DNA of 64,000 nt from Escherichia sp. E4742 (GTDB taxonomy: Bacteria > Pseudomonadota > Gammaproteobacteria > Enterobacterales > Enterobacteriaceae), in contig NZ_CP040443.1 of assembly GCF_005843885.1 (NCBI RefSeq), positions 5,056,754-5,120,753 on the forward strand. The letters are read 5' to 3'. Positions 8,542 through 16,400 of the stretch are shown here, piece after piece. Under the pieces are notes generated by a model that saw only the letters and a list, made by a program, of their open reading frames with translations, was not told the DNA's origin and ran no database searches. A program made the translations under genes and the position numbers. The first letter of the stretch is position 1, and the number at the start of each line of letters is the position of its first letter.

Positions 8542-9940
8542 GTTGTGTTTCTCGCTGACGCAACGCCACCGCTTGTCTGATTTTTGGCTCTAGCAGTTTT
8601 GCCACCGCGGCAAAGACCGGTACTACCACCGAATTACCGAACTGACGATAGGCTTGCGTATCGGAAACCGGTATACGGAATTTCGCTTCTCCCGGCGCTT
8701 CAAAGCCCATCAGACGCGCGCATTCGCGAGGCGTTAATCTTCGTGGGCGATGTTGCTGATTCTGCGGATCGTCAAAGTCTTTCTCACCTGTCGCCATATC
8801 CCAGCCGCGATCGATTAAGATTTCCGCGCCGTCTTTATAATAACGGGCAGAAAGCGTGCGCGTGACACTTTGCGGATTGTTCGGATAAACCATCCCATAA
8901 CCGAAGCCGTTACCGCGCGCCTGATGCTTTTTCGCATAGCGATAGAGATACTTCCATAACACTGGCGTCAGGATATATTTCGCTTCGACCATCGGGTCCA
9001 GCAACTGCGCCAGCGTCACTCGCTGCGCTGGGAAACAATCGCTAATGTCACGCAGGGTGAAATCTTCTTTCAGATTAAGATCGCGACGGAAGCCCACCAG
9101 CACGATGCGCTCACGGTGCTGCGGTAGAAAATGTTTGCCATCGATGATTTTCGGATCGTCCGGGCCGTTATCTTCTGCGTCGGCAACGTCATAGCCCAGT
9201 TCGTCCAGCGTCTGCATGATGATGCGGAACGTTTTACCCTGGTCGTGACTTTTCAGGTTCTTAACGTTTTCGAGCACAAAAATCGCCGGACGACGAGCGT
9301 CGATAATGCGCACCACATCAAAGAACAGCGTACCCTGGGTATCGCAGGCAAAACCGTGCGCCCGCCCAAGCGAGTTCTTTTTCGATACACCAGCCAGTGA
9401 AAACGGCTGGCAAGGAAAACCGGCCAGTAAAACATCATGTTCAGGAATGTGCTGACGGATATGTTCCGCCGCCGCGTCATCACTCGTGCCCTCTTTATGA
9501 CTCAGGGTGATGTCACGGATATCTTCATTAAAATGATGAGTTGCCGGATCGCAATAATGGTTGGCTTTATAGGTGCGCACCGCATGTTTATTCCATTCAC
9601 TGGTAAATACGCACTGACCGCCAATTGACTCAAAACCGCGACGGATACCACCAATCCCGGCAAAGAGATCGATAAAGCGAAACGCATAATGCGGATGATG
9701 TGCTGGCGGTTTGGGTAGCAACGTTTGCAGGTGGGCGAACTCATTTTCGCTTAAACGGTGCCACACCGAATCATTCGCCAGCGCACGTTTTAAAATCGCC
9801 GCGCTCCAGTGGTTCTCACCCACACCATTAAGTTGCGCCACCAGCGTTTTAACATCATAAATTTGCAGCAGTTTCTCCAGCATTGCCTGTGCGGCATTCC
9901 CGGTGCTGTATGAATCGGTTACTGAAATATTTTCCTGCAT
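8522..9940 (-). CDS. dcm: DNA cytosine methyltransferase Dcm
   Basis: A 472-residue C5-cytosine methyltransferase that methylates the inner C of CCWGG. Motif I FIDLFAGIGGIRRGFE is near residue 90, the catalytic PCQPF loop (LLAGFPCQPFSLAG) near 175, the ENV motif (FVLENVKNLKSHD) near 220, and the C-terminal motif X (YRQFGNSVVVPVF) near 435. Length is normal. Dcm and Vsr form one unit: the first creates deamination-prone 5-methylcytosine and the second repairs the result. No matching restriction enzyme is nearby, as expected for this orphan methylase. Confidence 0.98.
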   Translation of the reverse strand: MQENISVTDSYSTGNAAQAMLEKLLQIYDVKTLVAQLNGVGENHWSAAILKRALANDSVWHRLSENEFAHLQTLLPKPPAHHPHYAFRFIDLFAGIGGIRRGFESIGGQCVFTSEWNKHAVRTYKANHYCDPATHHFNEDIRDITLSHKEGTSDDAAAEHIRQHIPEHDVLLAGFPCQPFSLAGVSKKNSLGRAHGFACDTQGTLFFDVVRIIDARRPAIFVLENVKNLKSHDQGKTFRIIMQTLDELGYDVADAEDNGPDDPKIIDGKHFLPQHRERIVLVGFRRDLNLKEDFTLRDISDCFPAQRVTLAQLLDPMVEAKYILTPVLWKYLYRYAKKHQARGNGFGYGMVYPNNPQSVTRTLSARYYKDGAEILIDRGWDMATGEKDFDDPQNQQHRPRRLTPRECARLMGFEAPGEAKFRIPVSDTQAYRQFGNSVVVPVFAAVAKLLEPKIRQAVALRQRETQHGRCSR

Positions 9941-9982
9941 AGATTTAACCGGCCATATGAGATGGCCGACAGGTTAACATAA

Positions 9983-10702
9983 TTACATCGGTTTAGGGCC
10001 ACGCGCGCAGTCAGCTGGCGAAAACGCATCAATCACGTTGTGATCGATACCTTCATTCTCCCCCACCAGTTCAGCACTGAGTTTGGCCATAAATTCCACC
10101 AGAAAACGGGCGTTGTGTTGCGCCAGTTGTTTACCTTTTGCGGTTTGCATCGTTTGGGGTAGTTTTAGCAGCTTGGTCTGGAAATGGTCCAGCGCGTAAC
10201 GTTTATCATCAAGCGGGCGATGCTGCGCGAACGGATCTTCGCCATCAAACAGCGCCACACCTAACGCGCCTGAAACCGCAAACACACGCGCCAGGCCAAT
10301 CGCGCCTAAGGCTTCCATCCGGTCCGCATCCTGCACGATTTTAGCTTCCGCCGTTAAGGGCGTAATTTGCGCACTGAAACTGTGTGCGGCAATGGCATGA
10401 CAAACGGGCTCTATTTTCTCCGCTGGAAATTGCGCAAACTCTTCACATAGCAGGCGACGCGTTTCTTCTGCTGCCAGCATTGAAGATTGCTGCCGTTGCG
10501 GATGATTTTTCGCCAGACTCACGATATCGTGAAAATAACAGGCGGTTAAAATCACCAGCATGTCCACGTCTTCATCTACCGCCAGTTTTTGTGCCGTCGC
10601 CCAGACGCGGCGAAAATGACACAGGTCATGGGCCGCGTCCTGATACTGATGATGGCTCTTCAACCAGTTCTCGAATTGTGCCTGCCAGTGTTGTAAGTCC
10701 AT
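9983..10702 (-). CDS. yedJ: HD-domain phosphohydrolase YedJ
   Basis: A 239-residue HD-superfamily protein. The metal ligands are visible as HFRRVW near residue 29, CYFHDIV near 57 and VQDADRMEALGAIG near 125. It is probably a phosphohydrolase, substrate unknown. The start MDLQHWQ at 10700-10702 is the family start. The reading frame ends DAFSPADCARGPKPM, whereas the K-12 protein as I recall stops about eight residues earlier, so the tail seems extended by loss of a stop or an indel. Confidence 0.9.
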   Translation of the reverse strand: MDLQHWQAQFENWLKSHHQYQDAAHDLCHFRRVWATAQKLAVDEDVDMLVILTACYFHDIVSLAKNHPQRQQSSMLAAEETRRLLCEEFAQFPAEKIEPVCHAIAAHSFSAQITPLTAEAKIVQDADRMEALGAIGLARVFAVSGALGVALFDGEDPFAQHRPLDDKRYALDHFQTKLLKLPQTMQTAKGKQLAQHNARFLVEFMAKLSAELVGENEGIDHNVIDAFSPADCARGPKPM

Positions 10703-10741
10703 ATGCGCTCCGCTGCCAAAGAGTCGCAACCTTAGCAGTTT

Positions 10742-11045
10742 TTACTCATAGCGTCTGTTACGTACGGGTCGAGGTCGCGTGTACCAGGCAATGCCGCCTA
10801 ACAACGCACCGACCATGGCCATAAACCAAAAATCCCACTAACGCACCTAACCACTTACCCGCAGTTGAACCTAAATCACTTTCAAATCCAGACACGGGGG
10901 CATCGGGGATGCGGCTCATTACCCAGATGTAACGCGCCATTACCCAGACAAAATAACCACACCAGGTATAGAAAGCCCATAAAGCCAGTTTGCCGCCAGG
11001 GCTGCGAGAGAGTCTTTCTTCCATTGCTGTCGAACCATACTCCAT
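10742..11045 (-). pseudogene. yedR: yedR, inner membrane protein gene with a frameshift
   Basis: The first frame encodes MEYGSTAMEERLSRSPGGK and a hydrophobic segment, then runs out as VYGHGRCVVRRHCL and stops at 10758-10760. Reading the neighbouring frame after GFL instead gives MAMVGALLGGIAWYTRPRP and ends RNRRYE at 10742, a second membrane segment that matches YedR. One extra base near 10826-10827 (GGATTTTTGGTTTATGG on the minus strand instead of one G fewer) explains the break. YedR is a small inner membrane protein of unknown function. Confidence 0.8.
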
Positions 11046-11271
11046 TTTGAGATAACCCGGAAAATTCAGACTTATACTGTTATGTGATAAAAGTCACATT
11101 TTTCCACATCGGTCGAGCCAGTCAAGTCTCACTCATTTTTTAAACAAATATATGAATCTTAACCAGTGACATTATGTGCAGAAAAAACAAGTCAGAAGGC
11201 ATTTGTATTTTGTTTGGGCATAATTGATTAATTCATATTTTGAATATATTGACCTTGAATACAATTATACC

Positions 11272-11362
11272 TTTTTTGTTTTCTGTGTCATGATGACTAC
11301 GTTATTAGCCTTTTATCGTCTTGTTTATATTTTTGGGCCGGCATGATGCCGGCTTTTTTTAT
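11272..11362 (+). ncRNA. rseX: Small regulatory RNA RseX
   Basis: The stretch TGTTTTCTGTGTCATGATG to the terminator GCCGGCATGATGCCGGC plus a T-run at 11337-11360 lies between yedR and the yedS porin gene, the known place of RseX. In E. coli this roughly 91-nt Hfq-binding RNA represses ompA and ompC. The terminator is certain from sequence; the 5' end is set by the known length. Identity rests on position and remembered sequence. Confidence 0.72.
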
Positions 11363-11671
11363 GCATTTATTTATGTGCAGTAGATCACACTAAGTCTCTA
11401 GCTCAACAACCATTGATGCAAGCTATCCTTCCAAAAGAACAATAACCAATTGATATGAAGACATAAATACAATGAATGCTTATGTCTGCAATTCATAATT
11501 TTGAATTATATTAAATAAAATAGAAACATTTTGAAATCTTTTAAATATATTTGTTACATGTAATCTTTAAAATAAAATGAACTTCATAGAATAGTATCCA
11601 AATGTGCTTTTTTTTGGATAACGGCACTTATTGATATATTCATGAAGATTATAATCACAAGGGAATACATA
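11363..11671 (+). other. AT-rich upstream region of yedS
   Basis: About 310 bases with no plausible gene. The region is markedly AT-rich with many TTTTAAATATATT-like tracts, typical of an H-NS-bound, normally silent promoter region. A ribosome binding site (AAGGGAATA) precedes yedS. I could not assign a promoter with confidence. Confidence 0.6.
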
Positions 11672-12745
11672 ATGAAAAGAAAAGTTCTGGCAATGCTGGT
11701 CCCGGCGTTATTAGTTGCTGGCGCAGCAAATGCGGCTGAAATTTATAATAAAAATGGCAATAAAGTTGATTTCTACGGCAAGATGGTTGGTGAGCGCATC
11801 TGGTCGAACACTGATGATAATAACAGCGAAAACGAAGATACCTCCTATGCTCGTTTCGGCGTTAAAGGTGAAACCCAAATCAACAGTGAACTGACTGGTT
11901 TTGGTCAGTTTGAATACAACCTTGACGCCAGCAAGCCTGAAGGTTCTAACCAAGAAAAAACTCGTTTAACCTTCGCTGGTTTGAAATATAACGGACTTGG
12001 ATCTTTCGATTACGGTCGTAACTACGGTGTTGCCTATGATGCCGCAGCTTATACCGATATGTTAGTTGAATGGGGTGGCGATTCCTGGGCTTCCGCTGAC
12101 AACTTCATGAACGGTCGTACCAACGGTGTTGCAACCTACCGTAACTCTGATTTCTTTGGTCTGGTTGACGGTCTGAATTTTGCTGTTCAATATCAAGGTA
12201 AGAACAGCAATCGTGGCGTTACTAAACAAAACGGTGATGGCTATGCGTTGTCTGTAGACTACAACATCGAAGGTTTTGGTTTTGTAGGTGCATATAGCAA
12301 GTCTGATCGTACTAATGAACAAGCTGGTGACGGCTACGGTGATAACGCTGAAGTATGGTCATTAGCAGCCAAGTATGATGCAAATAATATCTATGCAGCA
12401 ATGATGTACGGTGAAACACGCAACATGACCGTTTTGGCGAATAATGCATTCGCAAATAAAACCCAAAACTTTGAAGCTGTTGTACAGTATCAGTTCGACT
12501 TCGGTTTACGTCCGTCTTTAGGCTACGTATATTCCAAAGGTAAAGATCTTTATGCTCGTGATGGACATAAAGGTGTTGATGCTGACCGCGTAAATTACAT
12601 CGAAGTTGGTACCTGGTACTACTTCAATAAGAACATGAACGTTTACACAGCTTACAAATTTAATCTGCTGGATAAAGATGATGCAGCGATTACCGATGCC
12701 GCAACTGATGACCAGTTTGCAGTTGGTATTGTCTACCAGTTCTAA
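11672..12745 (+). CDS. yedS: OmpC/OmpF-type outer membrane porin YedS (intact)
   Basis: A 357-residue general porin. A 21-residue signal peptide (MKRKVLAMLVPALLVAGAANA) precedes a mature N-terminus AEIYNKNGNKVDFYGK. The protein alternates in the manner of a 16-strand beta barrel, has the constriction-loop region (EWGGDSWASADNFMNGR) and ends in the terminal phenylalanine (AVGIVYQF). It should form trimeric channels for small solutes. An in-frame ATG at 11642 exists, but AAGGGAAT before 11672 and the signal peptide decide the start. In K-12 the locus is broken into fragments; here it is whole. OmpS1-like proteins are its closest relatives. Confidence 0.93.
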   Translation: MKRKVLAMLVPALLVAGAANAAEIYNKNGNKVDFYGKMVGERIWSNTDDNNSENEDTSYARFGVKGETQINSELTGFGQFEYNLDASKPEGSNQEKTRLTFAGLKYNGLGSFDYGRNYGVAYDAAAYTDMLVEWGGDSWASADNFMNGRTNGVATYRNSDFFGLVDGLNFAVQYQGKNSNRGVTKQNGDGYALSVDYNIEGFGFVGAYSKSDRTNEQAGDGYGDNAEVWSLAAKYDANNIYAAMMYGETRNMTVLANNAFANKTQNFEAVVQYQFDFGLRPSLGYVYSKGKDLYARDGHKGVDADRVNYIEVGTWYYFNKNMNVYTAYKFNLLDKDDAAITDAATDDQFAVGIVYQF

Positions 12746-12788
12746 TCAGCCAACGCGCCGCGGCACGTAACTGTAAAACATAATATCG

Positions 12789-12824
12789 GCCTGAGTTCGT
12801 CCCTCATCGAATTCAGGCTTTTTT
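12789..12824. terminator. Terminator between yedS and the usp-like gene
   Basis: GCCTGAGTTCG and CGAATTCAGGC form an 11-bp stem with one mismatch, followed by CTTTTTTAT on the plus strand. It ends yedS and may also act on the convergent usp-like gene. Confidence 0.85.
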
Positions 12825-12834
12825 ATATCCCACA

Positions 12835-13239
12835 TCAAATCACCAACAGCGGCACACTAAGCTGCCGTAGCATGTCGATAAACCCTAATTCCTGCGTAGC
12901 TCCCAGCACAATAACATCAGCCAGTTGTTGTTCAGCAAGTTCCTTTATCCCTTCAGGAAGAGTGCCGAAATGAACATATGTATGAATAAATCCTTCAGGC
13001 AAAACCAGTTGTTCTGCTATATGAGCTAAACGGCACACAGCCTGCCCACGTAGACCTTCTTTAAAACGTTGCATATCAGAAATATACCCACGCTCGAGAA
13101 CTCTTAAATATTCCGGTATAAAGCCAAGTAAGTGAACATGTCCAGAAGAAACATTGGCGAAAAATTGCGCATGAAAAAACGCTTGCTCTCTATCATCCCG
13201 AGAAAAAACATTCACCGGAATAACAATATTTCGGTACAT
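12835..13239 (-). CDS. Universal stress protein family (UspF/UspG-like), degenerate nucleotide site
   Basis: A 134-residue protein whose MYRNIVIPVNVF start and LADVIVLGATQ...SVPLLVI end match UspA-fold proteins. Usp proteins are small cytoplasmic proteins induced by growth arrest. The usual ATP-binding loop (G-2x-G-9x-G-S/T) is not recognisable: the segment reads VLGATQELGFIDMLRQLSV, so nucleotide binding is doubtful. AGGGAATACCT before the ATG at 13237-13239 is a good ribosome binding site; the longer in-frame start at 13272 has none. I do not recall this gene at this place in K-12, and the specific function is unknown. Confidence 0.75.
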   Translation of the reverse strand: MYRNIVIPVNVFSRDDREQAFFHAQFFANVSSGHVHLLGFIPEYLRVLERGYISDMQRFKEGLRGQAVCRLAHIAEQLVLPEGFIHTYVHFGTLPEGIKELAEQQLADVIVLGATQELGFIDMLRQLSVPLLVI

Positions 13240-13772
13240 AGGTATTCCCTGAAAAAATTCAATATTAATCAACTGCGCTTGAATGATTAGTGCATATTTT
13301 TAATGCTATATTTATTTCATTATCTTTAGAAAAGTTATCGTTGCTGCCCCACTTTAGTCTCCAGCCCATTCCCTCTGGCAAATTGCGCAAAGAGTACATC
13401 TGATGACAAGTAATTAATCATATCTGTCATCAGTTAAACCTTAATCTGGATCATCATTCTTTCGCGATAATCTTTCGTGCAAGACGGTTTTAAGATTATT
13501 TTTTTGCCAATAATCTCATTTTCGTAACTTACACTCTCATCGCATGGTCTGGGGAGATTCTTTGCTCCAGCATTTACCTATCTTAAGCAGGCCTCATGCA
13601 AATCATTCTGTTGTCAGCCCCCCCGGCGCCGCTCTAAGCATCACGTGAGCACAAAAAATCTCCACAATTAAAAATTGTGCTACCAGTGAGTCAACATCCT
13701 GATTTCTGAAAAATAGACTAAAATAAATTAACACCAATTCCAACCACTTTACGCAATAAGGAGAAAATTGGC
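13240..13772. other. Intergenic region upstream of hchA with a long inverted repeat
   Basis: About 530 AT-rich bases with no long reading frame. The notable element is a perfect inverted repeat, CTGATGACA at 13400-13408 and TGTCATCAG at 13425-13433, with a 16-base spacer, which looks like an operator. No promoter could be assigned with confidence. Confidence 0.5.
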
Positions 13773-13904
13773 ATGAATAATATCCTACACAAGTGCAGCA
13801 TAGTCATCGCACACTCCCCCTTGCATACCGCTTTCGATATATTGACTCCAATTCCCTATCTGGTTAAAAATAGAAACCAGCTCAGTCGCGAATATAGTGA
13901 CTAA
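13773..13904 (+). CDS. Possible 43-residue small protein upstream of hchA
   Basis: ATG at 13773 is preceded by AATAAGGAGAAAATTGGC, a strong ribosome binding site. It opens a 43-codon frame starting MNNILHKCSIVIAHSPLH and ending NQLSREYSD. It stops 29 bases before hchA, which has its own site (CAAGGAAT). The product is slightly hydrophobic at the N-terminus, with no recognisable domain. It could be a leader or upstream ORF of hchA, a real small protein, or chance. The ribosome binding site and spacing are the only support. Confidence 0.4.
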   Translation: MNNILHKCSIVIAHSPLHTAFDILTPIPYLVKNRNQLSREYSD

Positions 13905-13933
13905 CCTACATAAGTAACAACAAGGAATACACT

Positions 13934-14785
13934 ATGACTGTTCAACAAAGTAAGAATCCGCAAATCGATATGGCTGAAGATAATGCTTTCTTCCCGTCAG
14001 AATATTCGTTAGGCCAATATACCAGCCCGATCTCTGATCTTGATGGGGTAGACTATCCAAAACCGTATAGCGGAAAGCAAAAAATCCTGGTAATCGCCGC
14101 CGATGAACGCTATTTGCCAACCGATAATGGTAAGCTCTTCTCAACAGGAAACCATCCGATTGAAACGTTGCTGCCGTTATATCATCTGCATGCTGCTGGT
14201 TTCGAGTTCGAGGTTGCGACGCTTTCTGGCCTGATGACAAAATTTGAATATTGGGCTATGCCGCGGAAAGATGAAAAAATTATGCCATTCTTTGAGCAGC
14301 ACAAATCTCTGTTCCGCAATCCGAAAAAATTGGCAGATGTTGTCGCCAGCCTCAACGCAGACAGCGAATATGCAGCAATCTTTGTTCCTGGCGGTCACGG
14401 TGCACTCATTGGTTTACCAGAAAGCAAAGACGTGGCTGCCGCTCTGCAGTGGGCAATCGAAAATGACCGTTTTGTTATCTCCCTTTGCCACGGTCCAGCA
14501 GCCTTTCTGGCGCTTCGACACGGCGATAACCCATTAAATGGTTATTCAATTTGCGCATTCCCTGACGCTGCAGACAAACAAACGCCAGAGATTGGCTACA
14601 TGCCGGGTCATCTGACCTGGTACTTTGGTGAAGAACTGAAGAAAATGGGCATGAACATCGTCAATGATGATATTACCGGCCGGGTACACAAAGATCGTAA
14701 ACTTTTAACCGGTGACAGTCCTTTCGCAGCAAATGCGTTAGGCAAACTGGCAGCACAGGAGATGCTGGCCGCATACGTAGGTTAA
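13934..14785 (+). CDS. hchA: Hsp31 chaperone / glyoxalase III / protein deglycase HchA
   Basis: A 283-residue DJ-1/PfpI superfamily protein, full family length. The nucleophilic elbow is visible as FVISLCHGPAAFLAL (Cys185, His186), and FVPGGHGALIG near residue 155 is the glycine-rich stretch of the active site. HchA is a homodimeric holding chaperone. It also converts methylglyoxal to lactate and has been reported to repair glycated proteins and nucleotides. In K-12 the hprRS (yedWV) genes follow; here a glycosyltransferase gene does. Confidence 0.96.
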   Translation: MTVQQSKNPQIDMAEDNAFFPSEYSLGQYTSPISDLDGVDYPKPYSGKQKILVIAADERYLPTDNGKLFSTGNHPIETLLPLYHLHAAGFEFEVATLSGLMTKFEYWAMPRKDEKIMPFFEQHKSLFRNPKKLADVVASLNADSEYAAIFVPGGHGALIGLPESKDVAAALQWAIENDRFVISLCHGPAAFLALRHGDNPLNGYSICAFPDAADKQTPEIGYMPGHLTWYFGEELKKMGMNIVNDDITGRVHKDRKLLTGDSPFAANALGKLAAQEMLAAYVG

Positions 14786-14810
14786 TCGGCTGACACTTAC
14801 TGTGGAGTAA

Positions 14811-14835
14811 AAGTGGGGGTAACTCTCCCCCACTT
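14811..14835. terminator. Hairpin after hchA
   Basis: AAGTGGGGG / CCCCCACTT makes a 9-bp GC-rich stem with a short loop 25 bases after the hchA stop. No T-run follows on the plus strand, so it may be a weak terminator or a 3'-end stabiliser. Confidence 0.5.
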
Positions 14836-15076
14836 AACAAACATGAAAACGACCACCTCCAATTGCTGACGTTTTAACGCTTCCCTTCACTTTACGCCCC
14901 CCAGACTGAAGAATGCGACACAAGCTATTTTTAAACAGAATGATAATTATCGAAAATGTTTAACACATAAACAATAAATATATAGTATATTCCACGTTAT
15001 TATTTATCGATTTTAGAAATCAATCATTTCTGATAAACTTCACCACGTTTTAACCAGAATGGAAGCGAGGTTGGAA

Positions 15077-16141
15077 ATGTCATTTATATCATTTTTCAGA
15101 CGTATTGCATTTGCGTATTATGATTATCGCTGCAAAGATACTGATATTGCAAAAAGTGAATTCGTAGTTATTCACATTCCCGATCAAATTGGGGATGCAA
15201 TGGCTATTTACCCAATAATCCGATCGCTTGAAATGCATAAAATAAAACACTTATTGATTGTCACATCAACAATTAATAAATCTGTTTTTGATGCACTTCA
15301 TCTGGAACAAATAAAATTAACATTGGTCAGTATGACAATGCAGGATCATGCCAGTATTAAAGAAATAAAAAAATTAGCAAAAAGCATCAATGAACAATAT
15401 GGAACTCCTGATCTTTGTATTGAAGCAATGCGCAAGAAAAACCTGAAGACGATGCTATTTATTAGTCATTTACGAGCCAATACAAATTTACAGGTTGTGG
15501 GTTTAACGATGAAATGTTATTCACCGATATGTAAGTCAGCGTCGAAAATGGATCAGTCACTACGCGCCCCAGTACCGCTGACATGGGCCTTCATGATGCG
15601 AGAAGTAGGATTTCCGGCGCCCCCGCCCATATTTGAATTGCCCCTCAGCGAAATAGTGCTAAAAGAAGTGCGTTGTGAGATGCATTCATTAGGTTCATAT
15701 ATTGCTCTTAATTTAGAAGGTAGCGTGCAAGAGAGAACATTTTCACTAACAATGGCACAAAAAATCATTGAAATGATTAAAATACAATCAGACATGCCAA
15801 TTGTCATTGTTCATGGTCCGAAAGGTTCGGAAACAGCCCTGGAACTCACCCGGCATTTTGATAACGTTTATCATTTGTCGTTATCACCTTCAATAATGCG
15901 GTCTGCAGCAATCATAAGAGATGCCTTCCTTGCAATAACGCCAGACACATCTATTTTACACATGGCAAGTGCTTATAATGTTCCTGTCATCGCCGTGTAT
16001 GCTGATTATAAGACTCGCTGGCCTGCCATGGCCGACATTTCAGAGACGATTGTGGTAGGAAAGGCTATTGATCATCTAAATTTGGATGAATTCAGCAATA
16101 CGCTGAAAAGGATTATCGCGAAAATTTCAGTCACAGCGTAA
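15077..16141 (+). CDS. Glycosyltransferase family 9 (heptosyltransferase-like) protein
   Basis: A 354-residue GT9-type protein. The N-terminal domain starts with the family motif FVVIHIPDQIGDAMAIYPII (compare lipopolysaccharide heptosyltransferases). The C-terminal donor-binding domain has YIALNLEGS, IVIVHGPKGSE and ITPDTSILHMASAYNVPVIAVY, the conserved GT9 signature near residues 287-308. It would transfer an ADP-heptose-type sugar; the acceptor (lipopolysaccharide core, capsule or an autotransporter) cannot be told. GAGGTTGGAA favours ATG 15077 over 15059. The gene is more AT-rich than its neighbours, which suggests acquisition by transfer. No lipopolysaccharide or adhesin gene is adjacent. 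Confidence 0.8.
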   Translation: MSFISFFRRIAFAYYDYRCKDTDIAKSEFVVIHIPDQIGDAMAIYPIIRSLEMHKIKHLLIVTSTINKSVFDALHLEQIKLTLVSMTMQDHASIKEIKKLAKSINEQYGTPDLCIEAMRKKNLKTMLFISHLRANTNLQVVGLTMKCYSPICKSASKMDQSLRAPVPLTWAFMMREVGFPAPPPIFELPLSEIVLKEVRCEMHSLGSYIALNLEGSVQERTFSLTMAQKIIEMIKIQSDMPIVIVHGPKGSETALELTRHFDNVYHLSLSPSIMRSAAIIRDAFLAITPDTSILHMASAYNVPVIAVYADYKTRWPAMADISETIVVGKAIDHLNLDEFSNTLKRIIAKISVTA

Positions 16142-16189
16142 TGAAAGCTCTAACAAAAATTCAAACACTAAAGCACGTTTGCAGAAAAG

Positions 16190-16220
16190 CAAAAAGCCCG
16201 CTCGATAGCAGGCTTTTTTG
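16190..16220 (-). terminator. Terminator of the tRNA-Asn gene
   Basis: On the minus strand AAAAAAGCCTGC-TATCGA-GCGGGCTTTTTGC follows the tRNA 3' end by a few bases, a GC stem with flanking A and T runs. It can also work on the plus strand after the GT9 gene. Confidence 0.85.
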
Positions 16221-16224
16221 AATT

Positions 16225-16300
16225 TGGCTCCTCTGACTGGACTCGAACCAGTGACATACGGATTAACAGTCCGCCGTTCTACCGACTGAACTACAGAGGA
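16225..16300 (-). tRNA. asnT: tRNA-Asn (anticodon GTT)
   Basis: A 76-base tRNA with TCCTCTGTAGTTCAGTCGGT at the 5' end, anticodon loop CTGTTAATC, TTCGAGTCC in the T arm and an encoded CCA. One of four identical copies in the window. It is called asnT because mtfA and serU are the next genes; its strand and order are opposite to K-12. Confidence 0.95.
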
Positions 16301-16400
16301 ATCGTGAGAACGAGGCGAATATTACTTAGCAGCGCAGCGAGTGTCAACACTAAAATTCGCAAGTCATTTCAATCGGTTAATTAAGCAACAAAATTTATAT

